This document shows, piece by piece, positions 56,201 through 64,000 of a stretch of DNA of 64,000 bases. The number at the start of each line of letters is the position of its first letter. The stretch's first letter is position 1. The notes under the pieces are model-generated. The model ran no database searches and was not told where the DNA came from. It worked only from the letters and a program-made list of their open reading frames with translations. The stretch comes from Kalaharituber pfeilii (Eukaryota; Ascomycota; Pezizomycetes; Pezizales; Pezizaceae). Both the position numbers and the translations under genes were made by a program. The stretch lies in the NCBI GenBank assembly GCA_015179045.1, contig WHUZ01000015.1:1054001-1118000 (forward strand), in the 5' to 3' direction.

Positions 56201-56889
56201 ATGGCTGGGGACATCTGTACATGGAGGTGGGCGGACATTTGGTTTGATGACTAAGCGCTAGTTATGTAGTAGTTACATGCCCTGTTCTGCCCCCTCTTTC
56301 ATGCTGTCACAGCGATTTTCTTCCACTGCCACGCCCCGCCCCTACAGTACCACCAATCTACCACTGGTCGTTTGCTGCTCACCCTATACTTGCATACTTG
56401 ATACCTGTTGCATCGGTCGCACATATCAGTCGCTCCAACCTGTTCAGCCACCCTGTCGCTTGAATTAAAGAATTCATATGATGCATATAGTGAAGGATTA
56501 ACTTGTGGTACTAAGGAGTTTCCTTCACATATGTATAAAGGTCATAGACAAGTATGCCATAAAATGAAGTGGTAACAGCGGATGTATATATACTATTCTA
56601 TTTTAGGTTAGCTATTCTCTCTTTTTGGTTAGACCTCCATATACTATACCATACTTAGTAGTTACTAAAAGTTGGACAATCTGACCGATTCCCTATATAA
56701 AACTTCTCATCTTTGGCTTTCAAATCACTAGTACAAAAAGTAGATATTGCTCTGTGGAATTATTTTTCATTCACTTGAGGTATCAGTGTATAGCACAAAA
56801 TTCAATTTTTATCTATTTATTTTAGTTGAGATTCGAGTGTTGAAGTTGATGCGAGATTTACTCCGCGTACATGAATGTCCCGAACCATA
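56200..56889 (-). mobile_element. Non-autonomous TIR element (686 bp), copy 2, TA target duplication
   Basis: 56202-56887 begins TGGCTGGGGACATCTGTAC and ends with a diverged inverse of it, bounded by TA. Inside, blocks match the copy at 26129-26823 in reverse (for example the TGTAGTAGTTACATG side and the TTAGTAGTTACTAAA block). The termini are less perfect than in copy 1, so this copy is older or less constrained. It lacks the Ser-coding minisatellite. Confidence 0.8.
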
Positions 56890-57972
56890 CATAACACGGC
56901 CGTTTTTGCGAGGTGCCAAAACTAGCGCATTGTGGGGAAGCTGAGGGCTGGATTTGATGGGCACTGGAGAGGCCGGCGGAAGAGGATGGAAGGCGAAGCA
57001 TGAAAAGTTGAGGGTAACAGGTTATGGGAGCGTGGGAGTGGGATTGGGGCCACCCAAGTTGACAACGGTTGAAGTGAAGTATTGTGAACTCCAGCGCCGA
57101 AGCCTCGGAGAGAAAATAAAAGACAAGAAACATAGCAACTAGACACACAAACGGGAATAAGAAGACATTACTGCCCTGTAACGTACTTTACAAATCTGCG
57201 TACTGTGTTTCTCAATTTTTTTTTTTTTTTTTTTTTCATTTCTTATACGTTGTATATATATATTTGTGTGTGTGCACATACACACAACACACACATACAC
57301 ACACACATTCCCTCTCACATATCCCCTTGATTCACTTTTTGATATAGATTTTGCAATTTGTATTTTTTATTGTTTTCCCTTAATCTTGCTTCTTTGGTTT
57401 TTCCTTCCTTTGTCCCCACTCTCGCGCTACTGTTCATTTTTTTTTTTTCTTTCTTTCTTTTTCCCGTCCTTTGTCTATGGTCTTTTTTTTGTCTTACCTT
57501 TTGGTCTAAAAAGTTTTCTAGTTGGTATATATTTCCGTGCGTGTTTGTTTTCTTTGTTGCCTTTTTTATTTTTTTTTTTTTCCTTTTTGTTCGGTGAAAA
57601 AAGAGAAAGAGGGAGGGCGAGGATGGCAATTGAGTTGCAACCCGCAACCCTCCCCCCTCCCCGCTGCGCTCTCTTTAATCGGGATTGCTGAAGAAAGTGG
57701 TGAGATAAAGAGCGCACAAGTTCGAACTTGAGGGTAACGCGGTAACCACAAAAATGTAAGCATAACTATTTGTCCACTTATTTCATTTGAGTGGCGAAAC
57801 TTTTTTCTATGCTATATTTTTCTTTTTTTGCGAAATAAAATAGTAAAAGGCAAAGTGGGGGGTCCTATGTACAAGAATTTCTTTCTCCTTTTCTTCTTTA
57901 GATCAACCATCATCACATTGCAAAAATAAGAAGATATGCATACAAACAATCAGCCTCTCCTCTGCCAGTCTA
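56890..57972. other. Intergenic, T-rich, with (CA)n and poly-pyrimidine runs
   Basis: Contains a T-run (57217-57237), a CA-rich microsatellite (57270-57308) and long TTTC/TTTTTC stretches (57430-57590). The last part is the 3' flank of MEF2. Open frames here are compositional. Confidence 0.45.
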
Positions 57973-60900
57973 TTAGTACCTCTTTCCTCCTCCACCCGCT
58001 CCCGCAACCTCTCCCCTCATCTCCGCCACCACTGCTCTCGCCCGTACCCCACTCATCCTCTCAAACCGGTCCACAGCCATTACAAACGATCCTCGCCCCT
58101 TGGTCAAACTCCGCAAATGCCTCAGGTACCCCACCATCTCCTTGAGCGGGACCTTTGCCCTGACGGTCCGGGGTCTTAACACGTGCTGCGTCTCGCCCGT
58201 GGCGGTGGTGGATAGGGATAGAGTGCTATCTGGGGGAGCGTAGATCTTGTCTGGGGTGATATTCCGCCCGATATTTGGCTCGTCGGGTGTAATTGGCTCC
58301 GGATGCCGTTGGTGGGCCTGGGAGTGCGGGAGGGTGGCGGAATGTGCGGGATTGTTGGGGTGCGGCGAGTGCGGATGGTAGTCGTGGTCGAGGTTGTCGT
58401 CAGTGTCGTCATCATCGAGGCTGTAGACGTTGCCGCCGCGGGCGCCGGAGAGGTCCGAGACGACGGAGCCGAGGTCGGATTCGGGGATGGAGATGGCAAC
58501 GTTCATGACGGGTTCCATGAGAGCGATTTTGCCCTCGGCTGACTGGGAGGAAGAGGGGTCATGCGCGGCTTTGAGAGCGGCGGTGACGGCGAGGCGGGCT
58601 GCGGAGGTGAAGGCAGAGGGAGTGCTTTCGGCGGATGTGGTGATGTCGGTGTTCGGGTTCAGGGTAAGGTGAACGTGGGTGCTATGGCAGGGGAAGCCGA
58701 GGAAGGGGCCACGGGAGAGGGCGGCGAGGACACCGGAGATGAGAGAGGGGCGCAGTGTGGTGGTGTACGGGGTCAAGTGGGGTGGCAGGTGCATGTCTTC
58801 GTGGCCGGGGGGGCAGGGTTTTGGAGTCGATGGAGTGCCGGTGGACATGGATCCCTCGGGGATCTCGGGAAGCCGCTCGAGGATGGTGATGGTAATTGTG
58901 TTTTCTGAATCTAAAGGTATAACTTCGTTGACAGCGCTCTCGTTCGCGTTGTAGTCTGCATTGAAGGACTCTGTGGAGCCGATAGAGGCGGTGATACCAG
59001 CGACGGCTCGCTTTCCGGCAATCTCGCGGTCAAAGACCCTACGGAGCTCAGGGCCGAGCTCGCTAGTTACAGTCTCGCGGTACCCAATGAGGATCCGTCC
59101 CATTTCCGCTTTGGCTTTGAGGTCGCTGACGAGGCGGTCACGGGCGATTTCGAGATGGAGCTCGCCCATGCCCGAGAGCAGAGTTTGGCCAGAATCTTGG
59201 TCGATGGAGACATGTAGTGATGGGTCTTCTCTAAGAAGGATGGCTAGTGCCTCCTCAAGGTGCTTTTGCTCGGAAAGTGTGTTGGGCTCGATACTAGCGA
59301 AGAAGACTGGCGGCGGGACTGTGATGGGGCGCAGCTGGAGTGAAACCTGCTTCTGGTAGTTTGCCTGCACTTGCTTCTTGTTTTGGTGCCCTTGTACTTT
59401 CATGCTTGGTTCGGAAACCAGGGTGTCTCCAGTACGGGCATGCTTTAGACCCAGGATCACCCCGATGTGACCCATAGGAATGCTGGGGATGTCGACAGCG
59501 TCGTCGGCGTACATGCGGAGAAGGCGTTGCGCACGTTCTTTGACGTTGAGGTTGGTGTTGAGAAGGTTTGCGGCGCGGGTTAGTGTGCCTGCGAGAGGGG
59601 CGTCAGTATACATTAGTTTCTGCATAAGCGGGAGGGGGCGAATGTGGGGTATACCGGAGTAGACCCTGACAAAGACCATCATGCCCTTCTTTGGGTCGTT
59701 GATCACCTTGAAAGCGAGAGCACATATTCTGTCGTCGCTGATATCGAGCAGTGCCCTTTCCCGTCCGTTGTGGTAGCTTACTTCAACCGCAGGCATGTCT
59801 TTGGGACTCGGGAGGTAGTCGACAACTCCGTCGAGTAAGGGCTGCACACCCATATTTCGGAAGCTAGCACCGCAGAACACGGGAATAACCTTCCCTTTTC
59901 CACCTAAGGTGAGATTGCGCAAGGTCTTTTTGATGCTGAGCGCCGGGATTACTTGGTGATCTCCGAGGTTGAGGTATAGCTCAACAAGGTTCTCATCGAA
60001 TTCGGAGAGTAGCTCGACAAGGGCTACTCGAGCTTTGAGCGCCTCCTCGTAGAGCTCTGGCCGGTTTTTTTTGCAACCAATCGTAGTCGTATACTTCCAC
60101 ATTTCGCCCGTCACCGCCCACCTCTCCCCATCTGAAGACCCGCTTCTCGACAACATCCACCACACCCTTGAAAATCTGATCCGAATTCTCATCGGTCTCG
60201 TACATTGGGATCTGTAGTACTGCAGGCCACCCCCCTAGCTTGACGCCAATTTCCTTCACCGTCCGCCCAAAGCCCGCTCCCATGCGGTCCAATTTATTGA
60301 CGTAGACTATCCTCGGGATCCCATACCGGTCAGCCTGCCGCCAGACCTTTTCCGTCTGCGCCTCGACGCCGGCAACGCCGTCTAGAATGGTGACGGCGCC
60401 GTCGAGCACTCGAATTGAGCGCTCAACTTCAAACGTAAAGTCTGCGTGTCCCGGGGTGTCAATGAGGTTGATGGTGTGCAAGTGCCACGGGAAGGTGATG
60501 CATGCGGAGGTGATGGTGATGCCGCGGGCGCGCTCGGCAGGGAGGTAGTCCATGACGGTGGAGCCTTCGTCGACATCTGAGAGGAGACGGGGAGCACTAG
60601 TAAGCTAATCGCATTCTTGGAATTGGCGAGCGCGGGGTTTGCGTTGGTTATTGCAACTGAGTGAGTGTCGTGCCATACCGCCTATCCGTCTTGTGAAGCC
60701 GCTGTAGAAGAGCATTCGCTCGGTGGTGGTGGTTTTGCCCTAGGCCAATGCGTCAGTGGAGACGGAGTCTACTCGTTGTAGAAAGATACGCACGGCATCA
60801 ATGTGGGCTATGATTCCTAAATTCCTCGTATGGGCGAGGTCTGCCGGTGGGGCATCCCCAGCCTGGGTATTTGCGAGAGTGGCATATTTTGCACGGTTTC

Positions 60901-61012
60901 TGGATTGGACGGCGATGGCGGGGCGAGGGCAGCGAATGAAGAGACGCGAGGATTTCAAGAGCGAGCGACAGAGGGAGAGGGTGGAGAGCGGAGGAATGCA
61001 GCTGAGCACCAT
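57973..61012 (-). CDS. MEF2: Mitochondrial ribosome-recycling GTPase (EF-G2/MEF2), one frame break
   Basis: Three exons: 61012-60794, 60739-60679, 60576-57973; introns 54 and 102 nt. The N-terminus is a basic mitochondrial presequence. The GTPase domain has AHIDAGKTTTTE (split by intron 1), [33 protein letters not shown] and VNKLDRMG. Later domains include [44 protein letters not shown] and a C-terminal [20 protein letters not shown]. This matches MEF2, which with RRF splits mitochondrial ribosomes after termination. It differs from MEF1, the translocase. In exon 3 an A8 run (T8 at 60065-60072 on the + strand) needs to be A7 to join DYDWLQK to [13 protein letters not shown]. With that one change the CDS is 2883 nt (960 residues) and all phases fit. 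A domain-IV insertion of about 60 Asp/His/Pro-rich residues (near [19 protein letters not shown]) is unusual. Confidence 0.9.
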
Positions 61013-61173
61013 GGCTGGCTGCTGCTGGGGGGGAGGAGGGAGAGGGAGAGGGAGGGGAGGGAGGAGAGGGAGAGAGAACAGAAAGGATGCGGCTTGCCAG
61101 TGGGCAATGCACCCTGCAGTATACGGTCACCACAGACAAGGCAGCAGAGCGTAGATATGGAAGCCGCAATTGG

Positions 61174-61216
<43 letters not shown>

Positions 61217-61566
61217 TGAGCATGAGATTCACCTGCTGTCAAGTAGGCCATCTACGCCCATCTAGCCTGGATAGCACGCGAGTTCCCATCTTGTATTGTG
61301 CATTTCGCTTCATCCATTACTTGCTTGGTCCTGCAACTCCCTGCCTGCCCGCCCCTCCCGCCCCCCAGTATACCCCCCCCCACCGCCCCGCGCGGTGCTG
61401 CCATATCGATACGGATCAGAGTGCGCGCCGTCGCAAAGCGGACTGTAGACACCACGAACGCCATCTAGCAACCACGAGGAAAACCCCGTCCCGCCCATCG
61501 CACGCATACACACACACATACGTACAAGTACCGTGCATCCAGAACACGACCCGACCGAGCACAGAA
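61013..61566. promoter_or_regulatory. Divergent MEF2-VPS17 promoter with CAG repeat
   Basis: These 554 bp separate the two divergent start codons. They contain a purine-rich GGGA stretch next to MEF2 (61025-61080), an uninterrupted (GCA)n run at 61175-61215 of about 13 units, and C-rich runs near 61350-61390. A frame is open across this region into VPS17, but the conserved protein begins at 61567. Specific binding sites are not evident. Confidence 0.6.
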
Positions 61567-61865
61567 ATGGACTACACATCCAGCGCCGACTTCGACAACA
61601 ACCCCTTCGCGAGCGACGACGGCTTCGGCCACCCCTCGCCCGACCAGATCTCCGCGCCCAGGCCCATGTTCTCCGGCGACGGCGGATTCGATGACCACAG
61701 GAGGCTGCCGCACAGCCCGGCCGTCGCGGGCCTGTTTGGCGGCGAGGATAATTCTCCAGCCGGTGGCCTGTTCAGCGAGGACGACGCCCACCAGCCGGCG
61801 GTGCAGGTGGCCCGAGGAGGCTTCGGCGCCGGCAGCGAGCATGAAGAGGAGGACGAGTCGCGCAG

Positions 61866-61904
<39 letters not shown>

Positions 61905-63669
61905 CGCTACACACCAGCCGGGGCCGGAGCACGAGCACGAGCACCAGCACGAGCACGAGCACGAGCATGAGCATGCCCCGCCGCCGCCAAAGTCACCGCA
62001 GCCCCAGCAGCACCGCGAGCAGCCCCACCATCACAGGCCCGAGCAGCAGCACCAGCAGCAGCGCCGCCAAGGTCCCGGTGCGGGGCCCGCTGGGAGCCAG
62101 CCGCAGCAGCAGCAGCGTCAGGTCCAGCAGTACAGACTGCAGGCCAAGGTCACCGCTCTCGAGCGCCTTGGCCGAAAAGACCCCGTGATCAGATTCGACG
62201 TCCATGTAAACTCTCCCTCTGATGGCTTAGTATACGAACGAGGCAAGGTAGCTAACACCCACGCGCATCTAGACGAACCTTCCCCGATTCCGTACGACGC
62301 AATTCCGGGATGTTCGCCGCACTCACCCGGAGTTTACCAAGTTGGCCGAGCACCTGATCTCCAACAACCCCGAATGCTTTGTGCCTGCCGTCCCCCCCCA
62401 GCGACATCTGCGGGAGTAGGCACCGAAGAGGATGATGCTCGTGTCCGCGGGCTCATGCAGCGGTGGCTCAACTACGTCTGCGGGAACGAGGTCCTAATGC
62501 GGGATGAGGAGATGATTCTCTTTATCGAGAGCGACAGCGGGTACTCGCCAGTGGTGAGGAAGAAGCAGCCCGCGACCGGTGTCCGAAGACGAGTCATCAA
62601 GCAGTTCGCCCCTCCCCCAGACGATACTCCAGAGCTCGCAGACGCAAGGCCTATCGTCAAGGCATTCTATCTGGGGACTATGGAGACTGCACACAAGGTT
62701 GACAAAGTGGTCAAGACTCGAAGAGGTAATCAACGCCATTTACATGAGTATTCATTCCATTTGCTAACTCTAAACTTGCCAGGTCTCGGTCTCGCTGAAT
62801 CTGACCTTGGCGTCAAGCTCCACAACCTCTCCACCCATGAACCTCATGCCGGCATGTCGAACGCCTTGCGCAAACTCGGCAAGACTATCCAGCAAGTTGG
62901 AGACTACCATGCCGCGCAAGCCACTGCCGAGGCCACTACCCTGGGAGACCCCCTCCAATACCACTCCTCGGACGCGTTCATCGTGAAGGAGACCTTGACT
63001 AACCGTCAAATCATCCAGCGGGAGCTACAACAGGCACAAGCCAACACTCGGAGCAAAGAGTCGACTGCCAAACGCCTACAAGCGGGGTCGAATATCAAGA
63101 AGGATAAATCTGATGAAGCGCTAGAGGCGCTCCAAGAGGCACGGCATATGGAAGATGTGTTGACACAGAAGTTTACTAGGGTGACGTCGAATTTGGTGCA
63201 GGAAAGGCGCAGGTGGTTTTACCGCACGAGTATGGACTTGCGGGCGTCGATACGGGATTATGTGCTGAGGCAGATTGAGGCGGAGCGGAGACTGCTCAGT
63301 ACATTGGAATCTGTCAGGCCGGATATCCGTGCGATTGATGCTTCGGGTGGGTTATCCAGACTTGGGCGGGACGCACCGCCGTCAGCTAGGAGGGCAAGCG
63401 TGGCGGCGTCGCAGGGGCCAAGAGGGGATGCCTGGAGTGGAGCACCCAGGTCGGGCGCGTCGATGAGGAGTAGCGGGTTGATTGTGCCGGGACTAGATGG
63501 AGGGGTTAGTCCGGTGAATGGTGGAGAGGTTGCAGGAAGGAAGGTGCCTGGTGGGCTCCCGGGAATTGAAGAGGTACCTGGGGTGGGGGCGGTCGGAGTC
63601 GCGGGGGATGAGGAGGATAGGTTGGATGCGAAGAATGCGGCGAGTAGATTGGCGACGAGTACGTTTTAG
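61567..63669 (+). CDS. VPS17: Retromer sorting nexin Vps17, one frame break
   Basis: Three exons: 61567-62205, 62273-62725, 62783-63669; introns 67 and 57 nt with GCTAAC branch points. The N-terminal 190 residues are disordered, with 12 consecutive Gln and a Glu-His repeat. The PX domain starts QAKVTALERLGRKDPVIRFD and continues LPRFRTTQFRDVRRTHPEF and HLISNNPECFVPAVPP. After it come RWLNYVCGNEVLMRDEEMIL and FIESDSGYSPV, then a BAR-like helical region (LGKTIQQVGDYHAAQA, EALQEARHMEDVLTQKFTRV). Vps17 pairs with Vps5 and binds endosomal PI3P to form retromer tubules. The frame breaks at C8 (62392-62399). Nine Cs give VPPPATSAGVGTEEDDARV and 659 residues with every phase correct. I chose the ATG at 61567 because upstream codons are CAG-repeat and leader sequence. 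Confidence 0.92.
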
Positions 63670-63815
63670 AGGGATGGGGAAAAAAAGAGAGAAGGATGCG
63701 CAAGGAGAGTGATTGGGTTTGTGAAAGTTTGGGTTCTTTGGTTTTGTATGTTGTTTTTTTTTTTTTTCTTGTTTTACCAAAAATTTTTTTTTTATATCTA
63801 GCTACAAGTGAGAAG

Positions 63816-63847
<32 letters not shown>

Positions 63848-64000
63848 CGAAGAGTCGAAACTTGAGGGGAAAAAAATATGGACCCGTGTTCTCATCAGTC
63901 AGTTTCTGTCTATAAGTAACCCGTATACATACTTTATGCTTTTTACAAGCCCCGTCCGTATGCTATTTTTTTTCTTCTCTTGCACTGTTGTGTGTGTTGC
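63670..64000. other. 3' flank of VPS17
   Basis: T-runs (63753-63767, 63784-63793) and a poly(A) of about 29 nt (63817-63845). No gene seen before the window ends. Confidence 0.4.

Noticed and set aside
60065..60072. Programmed ribosomal frameshift in MEF2
   Set aside because: A -1 slip on the A-run gives the wrong frame; a skip of one base is needed. The same kind of break occurs in two other genes, so consensus error is simpler.

Overview
The window is nuclear DNA of a filamentous ascomycete, most likely Pezizomycotina. The evidence is short introns (about 50-155 nt) with GTATGT/GTAAGT-type donors and CTAAC/CTGAC branch points, a PTH11-type rhodopsin-like receptor, a WSC wall sensor, a CBM1 cellulose-binding module, and AT-rich repeat blocks between ordinary genes. 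The class is not determinable from this sequence alone. I see no rRNA, tRNA, CRISPR or prokaryotic feature.

Layout. 1-288: the 3' end of a CBM1-containing secreted-enzyme gene, broken by a short A-rich insertion. 300-4400: intergenic DNA and an AT-rich foldback element with a nested solo LTR. 4450-6169 (-): rhodopsin-like membrane receptor, with a 5'-truncated LINE inserted just upstream. 6700-19150: a repeat graveyard holding a Tc1/mariner fossil, LINE 3' ends, a second solo LTR, a small Tigger-like MITE and an unclassified repeat family. 19300-20131 (+): Ure2-type glutathione transferase. 20580-21270: another foldback copy. 22362-23690 (-): amidohydrolase. 26129-26823: MITE. 28043-30148 (+): unknown Gln-rich protein. 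31572-32286 (-): Atg33-like mitophagy protein. 32880-33622: decayed dienoyl-CoA reductase. 34524-35224: decayed nuclease-like gene. 36830-37476 (-): Pop8-like RNase P/MRP subunit. 39140-42124 (-): Pah1 lipin phosphatase, seven exons. 44609-45891 (-): two-RRM protein. 48000-52950: a second repeat-rich block. 53856-55426 (+): WSC sensor. 56202-56887: second copy of the MITE. 57973-61012 (-) and 61567-63669 (+): divergent pair MEF2 and VPS17.

The genes are mostly unrelated housekeeping functions (lipid synthesis, mitochondrial ribosome recycling, retromer sorting, tRNA processing, mitophagy, cell-wall sensing), not a pathway cluster. The most novel signal is a set of ultra-short insertions (14-22 bp, plus one 59-bp palindrome), each flanked by 9-bp direct repeats and sharing a core CTGGNNACGAGANNA. 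They occur at 9.6, 16.7, 48.7, 49.2, 49.5 and 52.3 kb. They look like single-terminus remnants or micro-transposons of an element that makes 9-bp target duplications.

Three conserved genes (GST, MEF2, VPS17) each carry one frame break at a mononucleotide run whose repair by one base restores the whole exon structure. This suggests consensus errors in homopolymers rather than three independent losses.
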